A stretch of DNA of 64,000 nucleotides, from assembly GCA_025465475.1 (NCBI GenBank), contig JAODMR010000005.1:1-64000 (forward strand). The letters are read 5' to 3'. Source of the DNA: Micrococcaceae bacterium. Its GTDB lineage: Bacteria > Actinomycetota > Actinomycetes > Actinomycetales > Micrococcaceae. A program made the translations under genes and the position numbers. The notes under the pieces are model-generated. The model had not been told where the DNA came from. It searched no databases and was given only the letters and a program-made list of their open reading frames with translations. This document shows, in pieces, positions 15,280 to 24,397 of this stretch. Each line of letters starts with the position of its first letter. Positions within the stretch are counted from its first letter, which is position 1.

Positions 15280-15855
15280 ATGACTTCGCGCCCTGACCTG
15301 CCCGCCGCCCGTGCCCGCCTGCTCGAACTGATCCGGGAACTCGCCGTCGTTCGCGGGAAAGTGATCCTCTCCAGCGGGGCTGAAGCCGATTATTACGTGG
15401 ACCTTCGCCGGGTCACCCTGCAGCATGAAGCGTCCCCCCTGGTGGGGCAGGTCATTCTCGGGCTGCTGGACGAGGCGGGCATCACCGGCTTCCAGTCCGT
15501 GGGAGGGCTAACGATGGGCGCCGATCCTGTGGCAACGGCGGTGCTGCATGCGGCGGCCGGCTCCGGACGGGACATCGACGCGTTCGTGGTCCGGAAGGCG
15601 CAAAAGTCCTACGGCATGGGCCGGCAGGTGGAAGGGCCCGACGTTTCCGGGCGCCGGGTGGTTGCGCTGGAAGACACCTCGACGACGGGCGGGTCCGCCC
15701 TGGCGGCCGTGGAGGCGCTCCGCAGGGCCGGCGCCGAGGTGGTGGCAGTGGCGGTGATCGTGGACCGCAACACCGGGGCCAAGGAACGCATTGAGGCAGA
15801 AGCCGGAGTTCCGTACCTCTTCGCCTTCAGCAAGGATGACCTGGAACTGGACTAA
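15280..15855 (+). CDS. pyrE: orotate phosphoribosyltransferase
   Basis: 191 residues. The type I PRTase fold is clear: GKVILSSGAEADYYVDLRRV at the N-terminus, FQSVGGLTMGADPVATAVLH, the flexible loop region KAQKSYGMGRQVEGP, and the PRPP-binding motif VVALEDTSTTGGSAL. It makes OMP from orotate and PRPP in de novo pyrimidine synthesis. It stands apart from other pyr genes and runs divergently from nadE. Confidence 0.95.
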   Translation: MTSRPDLPAARARLLELIRELAVVRGKVILSSGAEADYYVDLRRVTLQHEASPLVGQVILGLLDEAGITGFQSVGGLTMGADPVATAVLHAAAGSGRDIDAFVVRKAQKSYGMGRQVEGPDVSGRRVVALEDTSTTGGSALAAVEALRRAGAEVVAVAVIVDRNTGAKERIEAEAGVPYLFAFSKDDLELD

Positions 15856-15878
15856 GCCCCCGAAACCGGGTTGCGCGC

Positions 15879-16673
15879 TTAGATGGCGTCGATCAGGTCG
15901 GCCACGGAGTTCAGGATCTGGTCCGGCCGGAACGGATAGGCATCAATGTCCGCCGTCTGCGTGATCCCGGTCAGCACCAGGACGGTGTGCAGTCCCGCCT
16001 CCATGCCCGCGATGATGTCGGTGTCCATGCGATCCCCGATCATGGCGGTCGTTTCCGAATGCGCCTCAATCTGGTTCATGGCGGACCGGAACATCATCGG
16101 ATTCGGTTTGCCGACGATGTACGGCTCCCGGTTGGTGGCCTTGGTGATCAGGGCCGCGATGGCGCCGGTGGCGGGCAGCGGGCCCTCCTTTGACGGGCCG
16201 GTCGCGTCGGGGTTGGTGGCAATGAACCGGGCGCCGTCTCCGATCAGGCGGATGGCCCGGGTGATGGCCTCAAACGAGTACGTCCGGGTTTCACCCAGCA
16301 CCACGTAGTCGGGGCTCTGGTCGGTGAGAATGAAGCCCGCCTCATGCAGCGCCGTTGTCAGGCCGGCTTCGCCGATGACGAAGGCCCTGCCGCCGGGCAG
16401 CTGGCTCTTGAGGAACTGGGCCGTTGCCAGCGCCGAGGTCCAGAGGTTTTCCTCGGGCACTTCCAGGCCGGATGAGCGCAACCGGGCGGCCAGGTCCCGA
16501 GGCGTGTAGATGGAGTTGTTGGTCAGGACAAGGAACCGGCGCGAGGTGTCCACCCATCGCCGAATCAGTTCAGCGGCTCCGGGAACTGCCTGATTCTCGT
16601 GCACCAGCACGCCATCCATGTCTGTCAGCCAGCATTCAATGTCCTTCACCTTGCGCGGATCCTGTGTGCCCAT
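15879..16673 (-). CDS. HAD-IIA family sugar/nucleotide phosphatase (NagD-like)
   Basis: The ATG at 16673 is chosen because AGGAGG lies just upstream and the family N-terminus follows; the longer frame back to 16925 overlaps trmH antisense. 264 residues. HAD motif I is LTDMDGVLVHE (nucleophile Asp18 and Asp20), motif II is VLTNNS, and motifs III/IV are VGKPNPMMF and MIGDRMDTDIIAGMEAG. The class IIA cap occupies about 90-190. Relatives are NagD and 4-nitrophenylphosphatase-type enzymes acting on UMP or sugar phosphates. The substrate here is unknown. Confidence 0.9.
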   Translation of the reverse strand: MGTQDPRKVKDIECWLTDMDGVLVHENQAVPGAAELIRRWVDTSRRFLVLTNNSIYTPRDLAARLRSSGLEVPEENLWTSALATAQFLKSQLPGGRAFVIGEAGLTTALHEAGFILTDQSPDYVVLGETRTYSFEAITRAIRLIGDGARFIATNPDATGPSKEGPLPATGAIAALITKATNREPYIVGKPNPMMFRSAMNQIEAHSETTAMIGDRMDTDIIAGMEAGLHTVLVLTGITQTADIDAYPFRPDQILNSVADLIDAI

Positions 16674-16846
16674 AGCCGCCTCCTGATGGTCAGTCCTGAA
16701 TAGAGCGGACCGGCGCTCCTGCCACCAGTGTCCCAGAACGGGCTTCCGGCCCGTCAACCCGTGCCGGCTTGCACGAAAGAACTGCTGGCCACCGACTCCA
16801 AGGCGCCGGCGCCGGCTGAGCCGCGGCCAGCACTTAGGGTGGATGG

Positions 16847-17578
16847 GTGACATTTCCGCACCAGAACGACAACGCCCTGCCCGAAACGGACGCACTGGAC
16901 GGCCCTGTACCGGTGTCTGCAGCACCGGTGTCTGCAGCGGGGCACCCCGCCCCCCAGCCGCCGGCCAACGTCGTCGGCGTCGGGCCCTGGCGAGGTGAAC
17001 TGCCGGTGGGGGACCACTGGGACCCGGAACTGCTCGCGGAGGGTGACACCCGCAACGTGGTGGACGAATACCGGTATTGGACCCACGACGCGATCGTGGC
17101 CGACCTGGACGCCAAGCGGCACTCCTTCCATGTCGCCATCGAAAACTGGCAACACGACCTGAACATCGGTTCCGTGGTGCGTTGCGCCAACGCGTTCCTG
17201 GCCAAGGAAGTCCACATCATCGGTCGACGGCGGTGGAACCGGCGTGGCGCCATGGTCACGGACAAGTACCAGCATGTGCGCCACCATCCCACCGTGGCAG
17301 ACTTCACGGCGTGGGCGGCCGCCGAGGGACTGGCGGTCATCGGCATCGACAACTTCCCCGACTCGGTGCCGTTGGAGACGTATGACCTGCCCCGGAACTG
17401 CGTCCTGGTGTTTGGCCAGGAGGGACCGGGACTGACCGATGAAGTCCACGCCGCAGCCCAGGCGACCCTGTCCATCGCACAGTTCGGTTCCACCCGGTCC
17501 ATCAACGCCTCAGCCGCGGCGGCCATCGCCATGCACGCCTGGATCCGACGGCACGTGTTCGCCCAGCCGGTGCGCTGA
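16847..17578 (+). CDS. TrmH/SpoU family RNA 2'-O-methyltransferase
   Basis: 243 residues from the GTG at 16847. An Ala/Pro-rich N-terminal stretch (about 1-45) precedes a SPOUT domain. Motif 1 is NIGSVVRCANAFLAKEVHII, motif 2 is NCVLVFGQEGPGL and motif 3 is IAQFGSTRSINASAAAAIAM, which together form the trefoil-knot AdoMet site. Members methylate tRNA Gm18 or rRNA riboses; the exact target cannot be read from sequence. It is transcribed divergently from the HAD phosphatase and followed at a distance by fba. Confidence 0.88.
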   Translation: MTFPHQNDNALPETDALDGPVPVSAAPVSAAGHPAPQPPANVVGVGPWRGELPVGDHWDPELLAEGDTRNVVDEYRYWTHDAIVADLDAKRHSFHVAIENWQHDLNIGSVVRCANAFLAKEVHIIGRRRWNRRGAMVTDKYQHVRHHPTVADFTAWAAAEGLAVIGIDNFPDSVPLETYDLPRNCVLVFGQEGPGLTDEVHAAAQATLSIAQFGSTRSINASAAAAIAMHAWIRRHVFAQPVR

Positions 17579-17716
17579 ACGGGAGGCTGCGCATCTCCCG
17601 GCGGCATCCCGTCATCCGGGGACGCGGAGCACCGCAGTGGCTAGTATGGGGAGAGCCGACAGTCCGGTCGCAGCAGCACGCGAACGGCGACCGCCCTCAG
17701 CCCCAAAGGAGCCCAC

Positions 17717-18736
17717 ATGCCCATTGCAACACCTGAGAAGTACGCCGAAATGATCGACCGGGCAAAGTCCGGCGGATTTGCCTACCCCGCAGTGAACGTG
17801 ACTTCCTCGCAGACCCTCAACGCGGCACTGCAGGGCTTCGCCGACGCAGGCAGCGACGGCATTGTCCAGGTCTCCACCGGCGGTGCGGCCTACTGGTCCG
17901 GCGCTGGCGTCAAGAACATGGTGGCCGGTTCCCTCGGCTTCGCCGCGTTCGCCCGCGAAGTGGCCAAAAAGTACCCGGTCAACGTCGCGTTGCACACCGA
18001 CCACTGCCCGAAGGACAAGCTTGACGAGTTCGTGCTGCCGCTGCTGGCCGAATCAGAAGCCGCAGTCAAGGCGGGCAACGACCCCATTTTCAACTCGCAC
18101 ATGTGGGACGGTTCGGCCGAGACGCTTGACGAGAACCTCCGCATCGCCAAGGACCTCCTGGCCCGCACCTCAGCCGCAAAGATGATCCTGGAAGTCGAAA
18201 TCGGTACGGTCGGCGGCGAGGAGGACGGCGTCGAAAATGCCATCAACGACAAGCTGTACACCACCGTCGCTGACGCCCTGGCCACCATCGAGGCCCTCGG
18301 CTCCGGTGAGAACGGCCGCTACATCACCGCACTCACCTTCGGCAACGTCCACGGTGTCTACAAGCCCGGCGGCGTCAAGCTGCGCCCCGAAATCCTCAAG
18401 GACATCCAGGAGCAGGTCGGCGGGAAGCTGGGCAAGGAAAGCCCCTTCGACCTGGTCTTCCACGGCGGCTCCGGCTCGTCGCAGCAGGAAATCGCCGACG
18501 CGGTGTCCTACGGCGTCATCAAAATGAACATCGACACCGATACGCAGTACGCGTACACCCGTCCCGTGGCTGACCACATGTTCCGCAACTACGACGGCGT
18601 CCTGAAGGTCGACGGCGAAGTCGGCAACAAGAAGACCTACGACCCCCGGGTCTGGGGCGCCTCCGCCGAGAAGGGCCTGGCGGCCCGCCTGGTCCAGGCG
18701 GCTCAGGAACTGGGCTCTGCCGGCAAGACGTTCTAG
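17717..18736 (+). CDS. fbaA: class II fructose-bisphosphate aldolase
   Basis: 339 residues, with AAAGGAG ahead of the ATG. Zinc and substrate motifs of class II aldolases are present: FAYPAVNVTSSQTLNAALQG, ALHTDHCPKDKLDEFVLPL (zinc His), FNSHMWDGSAETLDEN, LEVEIGTVGGEEDGV, TFGNVHGVYKPGG, LVFHGGSGSSQQEI and VIKMNIDTDTQYAYTR. It interconverts fructose-1,6-bisphosphate with glyceraldehyde-3-phosphate and DHAP in glycolysis and gluconeogenesis. A strong hairpin separates it from the DUF3151 gene. Confidence 0.96.
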   Translation: MPIATPEKYAEMIDRAKSGGFAYPAVNVTSSQTLNAALQGFADAGSDGIVQVSTGGAAYWSGAGVKNMVAGSLGFAAFAREVAKKYPVNVALHTDHCPKDKLDEFVLPLLAESEAAVKAGNDPIFNSHMWDGSAETLDENLRIAKDLLARTSAAKMILEVEIGTVGGEEDGVENAINDKLYTTVADALATIEALGSGENGRYITALTFGNVHGVYKPGGVKLRPEILKDIQEQVGGKLGKESPFDLVFHGGSGSSQQEIADAVSYGVIKMNIDTDTQYAYTRPVADHMFRNYDGVLKVDGEVGNKKTYDPRVWGASAEKGLAARLVQAAQELGSAGKTF

Positions 18737-18763
18737 GAACGACGGCGGCAACGCCACCGTTCT

Positions 18764-18800
18764 GCGGGCCCGCGGGGACACGACGTCCCCGCGGGCCCGC
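18764..18800 (+). terminator. 16-bp perfect hairpin after fbaA
   Basis: GCGGGCCCGCGGGGAC (18764-18779), loop ACGAC, exact complement (18785-18800). It is very GC-rich without a T-run. It is a likely terminator or processing element between fbaA and the following gene, which starts only 22 bases later. Confidence 0.65.
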
Positions 18801-18822
18801 TGTCACTGTGAAAGGAAAACCT

Positions 18823-19245
18823 ATGTCTGACGAATTCCGCAGGAACCTGCTCGGCCCCGAACCGACCCTGCTGCCGGCCGAACCCGAGATCACCGCACAA
18901 CTGGACGCGGGCCAGGAAGCCGTTGACCTGGCGGCCAAGTACCCCACGTCTTCCCTGCTGTGGGCGGTGCTGGCCGACGAGGCGTTCGCCGAGGGACGCG
19001 TCATCGAGTCCTACGCTTATGCCCGCACCGGCTATCACCGTGGGCTGGACGCGCTGCGACGTCATGGCTGGCGCGGCACCGGTCCAGTGCCCTTTGAGCA
19101 CGAGGGAAACCGCGGATTCCTGCGTGCCCTGTACGCCCTGGGGCGCGCTGCCGGGGCCATCGGCGAGACCGAGGAAGCCCAGCGCATCGACACGTTCCTG
19201 CGGGACTCGGACCCCGCCGCCGCAGCAGCAATCGAGGCACGCTAA
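18823..19245 (+). CDS. DUF3151 family protein
   Basis: 140 residues from the ATG at 18823 with AAAGGAA before it. It begins MSDEFRRNLLGPEPTLLPAE, the conserved opening of the actinobacterial DUF3151 family. The rest is alpha-helical (AVLADEAFAEGRVIESYAYA, then RTGYHRGLDALRRHGWRG) and looks like a small TPR-type helical protein. No signal peptide. A position directly after fbaA is usual for this family in actinobacteria, but its function is unknown. Confidence 0.82.
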   Translation: MSDEFRRNLLGPEPTLLPAEPEITAQLDAGQEAVDLAAKYPTSSLLWAVLADEAFAEGRVIESYAYARTGYHRGLDALRRHGWRGTGPVPFEHEGNRGFLRALYALGRAAGAIGETEEAQRIDTFLRDSDPAAAAAIEAR

Positions 19246-19262
19246 GCCGGCCGGGGGCCCCA

Positions 19263-19913
19263 TCATGCGGGGCTTTCGACCGGCAGTTCCACAGTCGTGC
19301 ACACGTCAACGACGGAGGGCAGCGCGGGAACGCTGCTGAACCCGAACGTCACCGGCGGGCTGATCGCTGCGAGGTCGCCGGCGTCGAGCCCCTCCCACCG
19401 AACGGTGGCTGTCAGCAGTGCGTGGATGTCCGTCACTCCGTAGTACTCCCGCCGACCCGCCTGCGTCACGCCGACGGTCCGCACGCCCTTCTGCAGCACC
19501 CCTGCCAGCGGGTTGATGACGCGCAGCCACGCGGGGTCGACCGCCAGCCGGTGCGGCACCATCCGCAGTAAGGAACCCCAGCCGGTACGTCGTCCCACCT
19601 CGCCCCTCACGGTGAGTTCCGGCGTCGTGAGGCTCAACCTGTCGCCGTCGTATCGGGCTTCGACGTCGGTGACCCGGATTTCATCGAAGCGGTAGGTGGC
19701 AGCGATGAATTCAGCAATGTCGACGGACGGCGCCAGCAGCAGGCGATGCCCATCAGCGGTTTGCACCATGACGTCGGCGAAGGTACCAAAGGGTGACCGG
19801 CGCCAGGAGCCGATGACCACCCGCAGACCCGACGTCGTTCCAATGCCGGTGATCCGGCCGGTGAACCGCACCCGCCGGGTGGGACCGGCATTTTCCACAG
19901 TGCGCCCCATCAT
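19263..19913 (-). CDS. conserved actinobacterial protein of unknown function
   Basis: 216 residues starting MMGRTVENAGPTRRVRFTGR. It is beta-rich (GLRVVIGSWRRSPFGTFADV, then MVQTADGHRLLLAP), and the C-terminal part (REYYGVTDIHALLTATVRWE) resembles no catalytic motif I know. No signal peptide or membrane segment. Codon use matches its neighbours and it is convergent with the DUF3151 gene. I do not recognise a named family. Confidence 0.65.
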   Translation of the reverse strand: MMGRTVENAGPTRRVRFTGRITGIGTTSGLRVVIGSWRRSPFGTFADVMVQTADGHRLLLAPSVDIAEFIAATYRFDEIRVTDVEARYDGDRLSLTTPELTVRGEVGRRTGWGSLLRMVPHRLAVDPAWLRVINPLAGVLQKGVRTVGVTQAGRREYYGVTDIHALLTATVRWEGLDAGDLAAISPPVTFGFSSVPALPSVVDVCTTVELPVESPA

Positions 19914-20146
19914 GAGGCGAGCGTACCCGCTGGCCCCTACCGCCGGTCTGCGCTGCTGCCCGGCTGAAGGCGCCGGGCGGTGAATTCTTTCGTCAGCTAA
20001 ACTTGGCAGGTAAGAGCCCCTATTTCCCGGCTACAGCTATGCAAGACCGCTGGCGGACGGGAGGAACGGGGCATTTCCATGTACGGCGTCGGCCTGTTCG
20101 TCCCAGGGATGAGCAGCGCGGCGCCCACCAGATGGGGGAGGATCCC

Positions 20147-21436
20147 ATGCCAGCTATCGTGATCGTTGGAGCCCAATGGGGAGACGAAGGTAAAGGCAAG
20201 GCAACGGACCTGCTTGGTGGGCGCGTCGACTACGTCGTGAAGCCCAACGGCGGCAACAACGCCGGGCACACCGTGGTGGTTGGCGGAGAGAAGTACGAGC
20301 TGAAGCTCCTTCCCGCCGGAATCCTGAGCCCCAATGCCATTCCCATCATCGGCAACGGCTGCGTGGTGAATCTCGAGGCCTTGTTCCAGGAAATCGACGG
20401 ACTGCAATCTCGCGGCGCTGACACCTCCAAGCTCAGGGTCTCGGCCAACGCCCACCTGGTCGCGCCCTACCATCAGGTGCTGGACAAGGTGACCGAACGC
20501 TTCCTCGGCAAACGGGCCATCGGCACCACCGGGCGCGGCATTGGCCCCGCCTACATGGACAAGGTCGCCCGCCTGGGCATCCGGGTCCAGGACGTTTTCG
20601 ACGAATCGATCCTGCGGCAAAAGGTCGAAGGCTCGCTGAAGCAGAAAAACGAACTGCTGGTCAAGGTGTACAACCGCCGCGCCATCGAGATTAACGAGGT
20701 CGTCCAGTACTTCCTGGGCTTCGCGGAGCGTCTGCGCCCCTTGGTCATCGACGCAACCTACGAACTCAACACCGCCCTGGATGAGGGCAAGGTGGTGCTG
20801 ATGGAGGGTGGCCAGGCCACCTTCCTGGATGTGGACCACGGCACGTACCCGTTCGTGACGTCCTCCAACCCGACCGCCGGCGGAGCCTCGGTCGGATCCG
20901 GCATCGGCCCCACCCGGATCAGCCGTGCCGTGGGCATCATCAAGGCCTACACCACCCGCGTCGGTGCCGGACCGTTCCCCACCGAGCTCTTCGACGAAAT
21001 GGGCGAATACCTGCAAAAGACGGGGGGCGAATTCGGCGTCAACACCGGCCGGCCCCGCCGGTGCGGTTGGTACGACGCCGTGTTGGCGCGCCACGCTTCC
21101 CGCGTCAACGGATTCACGGACTACTTCGTCACCAAACTTGACGTGCTCACCGGCATCGAAAAGATCCCGGTCTGCGTGGCCTACGATGTCGACGGTGTCC
21201 GTCATGACGAGATGCCCATGACCCAAACCGACTTCCACCATGCCCAGCCCATCTTTGAGTACTTTGACGGCTGGACCGAGGACATCACCGGGGCCCGCAC
21301 CCTCGACGACCTGCCTGCCAACGCCCGGGCATACGTCGAGGCGTTGGAATCCATGTCCGGAACCCGTTTCTCCGCCATCGGCGTGGGCCCGGACCGGGAT
21401 CAGACCATCGTGGTGCACGACCTGATCAACGGGTAG
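20147..21436 (+). CDS. purA: adenylosuccinate synthetase
   Basis: 429 residues from the ATG at 20147 ([18 protein letters not shown]), preceded by GGGGGAGG at 20134; longer upstream frames are rejected. GTP-binding GDEGKGK is at 12-18, with [27 protein letters not shown] and [12 protein letters not shown] in standard order. It condenses IMP with aspartate, the first committed step to AMP. It is monocistronic in appearance and 46 bases upstream of the nitrilase-family gene, so read-through is possible. Confidence 0.96.
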   Translation: MPAIVIVGAQWGDEGKGKATDLLGGRVDYVVKPNGGNNAGHTVVVGGEKYELKLLPAGILSPNAIPIIGNGCVVNLEALFQEIDGLQSRGADTSKLRVSANAHLVAPYHQVLDKVTERFLGKRAIGTTGRGIGPAYMDKVARLGIRVQDVFDESILRQKVEGSLKQKNELLVKVYNRRAIEINEVVQYFLGFAERLRPLVIDATYELNTALDEGKVVLMEGGQATFLDVDHGTYPFVTSSNPTAGGASVGSGIGPTRISRAVGIIKAYTTRVGAGPFPTELFDEMGEYLQKTGGEFGVNTGRPRRCGWYDAVLARHASRVNGFTDYFVTKLDVLTGIEKIPVCVAYDVDGVRHDEMPMTQTDFHHAQPIFEYFDGWTEDITGARTLDDLPANARAYVEALESMSGTRFSAIGVGPDRDQTIVVHDLING

Positions 21437-21482
21437 GCGGCGCGCTAGGCTTAATTCACCGCAACGCGACAGAGGAGCAACG

Positions 21483-22289
21483 ATGAAAGTCAGCGTGGGC
21501 CAGTTCGCCCCCCGCGGGCAGGTGGCGGGCAACCTGGCCACCATGCGCCGGATCGCAGCACGAGCCAAGGAAGACGGCGCCGAACTGGTGGTCTTTCCGG
21601 AGGAATCGATGTTCACCGTAGGCCAGGTGGAAGGAAACTTTCCGGAGGCTGTCGCAGCTCATTGGACGACCTTCGTGCAGGGCCTGTCCCTGCTCGCGCG
21701 GGACCTTGACGTCGCCATCATTGCCGGCGGGTACGAACCCAGCAGTGACGACAGGCCCTACAACACGCTCGTTGCCGTGGACGGGACGGGGCTGATCCTG
21801 GACACGTACCGCAAGCTGCACCTCTACGACGCGTTCTCCTACCAGGAGTCAAAGCGCATCACGCCGGGGGATGGCGGGGTCAAGCTGATCAGCCTGGGCG
21901 GGCTCAAGGTGGGCATGATGACCTGTTACGACCTGCGCTTTCCGGAGTTGGCGCGCGCCCTGGCCGAACAGGGCGCCGACCTGATCTGCGTTGCTGCGGC
22001 CTGGTTCAAGGGCGACCACAAGATTGATCACTGGGAGTCGCTGCTGAAGGCCCGCGCCATCGAGAACACCTGCTGGGTCGCGGCGGCAGGCGTCTCCAGT
22101 GACTACTGCATCGGCCATTCGGTGGTGCTGGACCCGATGGGTGTCGTTCAGGATTTCCTGAACGAGGAACCGGAGGGAATCGCAACCGCGGTCGTGACGC
22201 GCAAGCGGATCGATGAGGTGCGGGAGTTCCTGCCCGTGCTCAAAAACCGGCGGCTGGCCAACCCGGTAGAGGTTGTCGCCGCCCACTGA
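21483..22289 (+). CDS. carbon-nitrogen hydrolase (nitrilase superfamily)
   Basis: 268 residues with the complete Glu-Lys-Cys triad: E40 in VVFPEESMF, K111 in DTYRKLHLYDAF and C148 in MMTCYDLRFPELAR. Length and motifs fit the Nit1/Nit2 and YafV-like amidases, for example deaminated-glutathione amidase or omega-amidase, rather than true nitrilases. The enzyme should be cytosolic. Its substrate is not predictable beyond a small amide. Confidence 0.88.
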   Translation: MKVSVGQFAPRGQVAGNLATMRRIAARAKEDGAELVVFPEESMFTVGQVEGNFPEAVAAHWTTFVQGLSLLARDLDVAIIAGGYEPSSDDRPYNTLVAVDGTGLILDTYRKLHLYDAFSYQESKRITPGDGGVKLISLGGLKVGMMTCYDLRFPELARALAEQGADLICVAAAWFKGDHKIDHWESLLKARAIENTCWVAAAGVSSDYCIGHSVVLDPMGVVQDFLNEEPEGIATAVVTRKRIDEVREFLPVLKNRRLANPVEVVAAH

Positions 22290-22349
22290 CCACTTGCCAT
22301 TGACGCCATTTTGGCCGGTGGCTAGTGTTCGACAGAAGGGGAGGTTCTC

Positions 22350-22763
22350 ATGGACGACAACCAGATAGTGGAAGCACTCGCTCCGCTGGGGCGAACCGGC
22401 CTGCAGGACATACCCCACGACGGTGACTGGTTATCCCCGCCCTACCGGAACGACAATGCCGGGCGTGCCATCCTCCTTAATGACGGAGACTTCGAATTTG
22501 TTGTCGTCGATCGGGACTCGGGGGCCGTCTGGTGCGTCTGTGAGGACGATGAGACCCTGATGGCGTCCTCCCTGGAGCAACTGGTGTCCATTACCCGTCT
22601 GTGGGGCTCCATTGACCGGGACGCGATCGGACCGGAGGACGACGAGGAGTTCGAGCGCGTTGCCCGGTCCTTTGAGTCGCAGCTGAAGAAACTGGACCCT
22701 CCGGCCGCGAAACGCAGCGAGTTCTGGTCCCTCTACATCGAGGAACTGAGCACCGGCGGCTGA
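22350..22763 (+). CDS. small acidic protein, possibly SMI1/SUKH-like
   Basis: 137 residues, strongly acidic (DEEFERVARSFESQLKKLD). The central part (FEFVVVDRDSGAVWCVCEDD, then a stretch of small residues and SLEQLVSITRLW) resembles the beta-sheet and helix pattern of SUKH (SMI1/KNR4) proteins, many of which are immunity proteins or structural adaptors. No toxin gene is adjacent, so an immunity role has no local support. The family call is tentative. Confidence 0.5.
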   Translation: MDDNQIVEALAPLGRTGLQDIPHDGDWLSPPYRNDNAGRAILLNDGDFEFVVVDRDSGAVWCVCEDDETLMASSLEQLVSITRLWGSIDRDAIGPEDDEEFERVARSFESQLKKLDPPAAKRSEFWSLYIEELSTGG

Positions 22764-22808
22764 TACGGTGATCCTCTCCGGCGGTTATCCAGGGGCTAGG
22801 CTGGGGCC

Positions 22809-23225
22809 ATGACTTCCGTGAACGATCCCGACGTCATCACCCGGCTGCTAAGCACCAAAGGCCGCTGGGCCGTCGTGGGTCTCTCCACCAACCCGCTCCG
22901 CCCAGCCGTCGGCGTCGCCCGGTTCCTGCAGCAGCAGCTGGGCATGGACATCATCCCCGTGAATCCCAAGGGTGAGGACGTGCACGGCGCAACCGGCTAC
23001 ACGTCGCTGGCTGACATCCCAGGCTCCATCGACGTCGTCGACTGCTTCGTCAACTCACAGCGCGTGGGGGCCGTCGTTGATCAGGCCATCGCCGTTGGCG
23101 CCAAGGCCGTCTGGCTGCAGCTGGGCGTGATCGACGAGGACGCGGCCTCCCGCGCCCGGGATGCTGGGCTGGACGTGGTGATGGACGCCTGTCCGGCGAT
23201 TGAGGCTCCCCGCCGGGGACTGTGA
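22809..23225 (+). CDS. CoA-binding (YccU-type) protein
   Basis: 138 residues forming a single CoA-binding Rossmann domain. WAVVGLSTNPLRPAVGVARF is the glycine-loop strand, followed by IIPVNPKGEDVHGATGYTSL and VDCFVNSQRVGAVVDQAIA. It ends VVMDACPAIEAPRRGL, like YccU/YneT proteins. Stand-alone members bind CoA in vitro but have no settled physiological role. The YjbR-like frame begins on the first base after its stop codon, suggesting an operon. Confidence 0.85.
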   Translation: MTSVNDPDVITRLLSTKGRWAVVGLSTNPLRPAVGVARFLQQQLGMDIIPVNPKGEDVHGATGYTSLADIPGSIDVVDCFVNSQRVGAVVDQAIAVGAKAVWLQLGVIDEDAASRARDAGLDVVMDACPAIEAPRRGL

Positions 23226-23677
23226 ATGGACCCCGCACACCTTCGGCAAACCTGCCTGTCCCTGCCGGGCAGCTTTGAGGACTTCCCGTTCGGGCCAGAA
23301 ACCTCGGTGTTCAAGGTCCGGTACCCCCTTCCCACCGCCGGCCGGCATGAAGCCAAGGTCTTTGCCCTGGCAGCCCTTGACGCTGGCCACTATCGGTGAG
23401 CCTGAAATGCGACCCCGTCCTGGCCCGTCAGCTGCGTCAGGCGCATCCGCAAATCACTGGCGCTTATCACCTGAACAAGGAGCACTGGAACGGCGTGGAC
23501 TGCGACGCCGGGCTTCCGGAGGACATGATCCGGGACATGATCGAGGACTCCTACGACCTGGTGGTCGCGGGAATGCCCCGGGCGCAACGGAAGGCGCTGG
23601 GCTGGAACCAGCTGGTGGAGGCGGGCTCGGCGGAGCGCCCGCTGACCCGGAAACTCCCGGAACGGGGAAAGAAATGA
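23226..23677 (+). pseudogene. MmcQ/YjbR-family gene interrupted by a one-base frameshift
   Basis: Two frames cover one family. 23226-23399 encodes 57 residues (MDPAHLRQTCLSLPGSFEDF ... ALDAGHYR, stop). 23396-23677 in the -1 frame continues with VSLKCDPVLARQLRQ and GAYHLNKEHWNGVDCD, the conserved second half of YjbR/MmcQ (a small DNA-binding-fold protein of unknown role). Restoring one G at the GG of TATCGGTGAGC (23395-23396) gives uninterrupted ...HYR-VSLKCDP..., so a single deletion explains the break. A real pseudogene, a sequencing error in a G run, or translational coupling through the GTGA overlap are all possible. The next gene overlaps the second frame by ATGA. Confidence 0.8.
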
Positions 23678-24240
23678 AGGACAGGGGCGGACTGACCTAC
23701 CCCGAGGTCGGGGAAACCCTGGCCCTTATCGAGGGCCACGGGAACTGGCCGCGGGCGTACCGGAGGGTTCAGCAGCAACAGCACGTCGGACAGGGTCCGG
23801 AGGCATACTCGCGGCTGGCCGAGGGGGTTCTGTCCTGGGGCATCCAGCGCGGAGCCGGCCTGAGCGTGTCCGCCGGTCCGCGGGTGGTTCCCAGCGGCCG
23901 GGTGCGCTCCGGCTTTGGGGTGGGGACACTGCGCCTGCCCGTGCCCTGTGAGGTGGTGTGGACGCGGGAACCCGCAGCGGCAGTGGCCCTGCCCGAGGGC
24001 GGCTTCCGTCCCCAGTGGGCCGGTTTCGGCTACGGCAGCCTTCCGGGACATCCCGCGACGGGTGAAGAAGCCTTCGTCGCCCGGCTGGAAGCGGACGGCG
24101 CCGTGACCTTCCAGGTGCTGGCCTTCAGCCGGCCGGCAGGCCTGGCGTTTCGGCTGGGCACCCCCGTCACCGTCCTCATGCAACGCCTGGTGACGTCCCG
24201 CTACTTCGAAGCGGCAACCCGGTTGGCCGCCGGAACGTAG
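23674..24240 (+). CDS. DUF1990 family protein
   Basis: 188 residues from the ATG overlapping the preceding stop (ATGA). It opens TYPEVGETL, followed by a region ending WGIQRGAGLSVSAGPRVVP, then FGYGSLPGHPATGEEAFVAR and FQVLAFSRPAGLAFRLGTP; these are conserved features of the DUF1990 family found mainly in actinobacteria and plants. No catalytic residues are established. No signal peptide. Translationally coupled to the frameshifted YjbR gene. Confidence 0.82.
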   Translation: MKDRGGLTYPEVGETLALIEGHGNWPRAYRRVQQQQHVGQGPEAYSRLAEGVLSWGIQRGAGLSVSAGPRVVPSGRVRSGFGVGTLRLPVPCEVVWTREPAAAVALPEGGFRPQWAGFGYGSLPGHPATGEEAFVARLEADGAVTFQVLAFSRPAGLAFRLGTPVTVLMQRLVTSRYFEAATRLAAGT

Positions 24241-24341
24241 CGGCGACTGGTTGGCCGCCGGAACCCGGCTGTGCGTCACCGCATCACCTTCTCCTCCCCA
24301 ACGAGTGCGTCCCGGGATCCTGCGAAGCCGGGGTTAACGCA

Positions 24342-24386
24342 GTTGTCCCCGGCTGCCCATCCTTTCGGGTGGGCGCCGGGGACAAC
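24342..24386. terminator. bidirectional hairpin between DUF1990 and purL
   Basis: GTTGTCCCCGGC (24342-24353) pairs with GCCGGGGACAAC (24375-24386), and inside it GCCCATCC pairs with GGGTGGGC across TTTC. It lies between two convergent genes, a typical place for a shared terminator, although no T-run follows on either strand. Confidence 0.7.
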
Positions 24387-24397
24387 GAAACCGCCGA

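Noticed and set aside
16674-16925. Upstream extension of the HAD-IIA gene
   Set aside because: It overlaps the TrmH gene start antisense, while an AGGAGG site precedes the ATG at 16673.
19997-21616. 539-residue frame opposite purA
   Set aside because: Complete overlap with an unambiguous purA; composition typical of antisense shadows.
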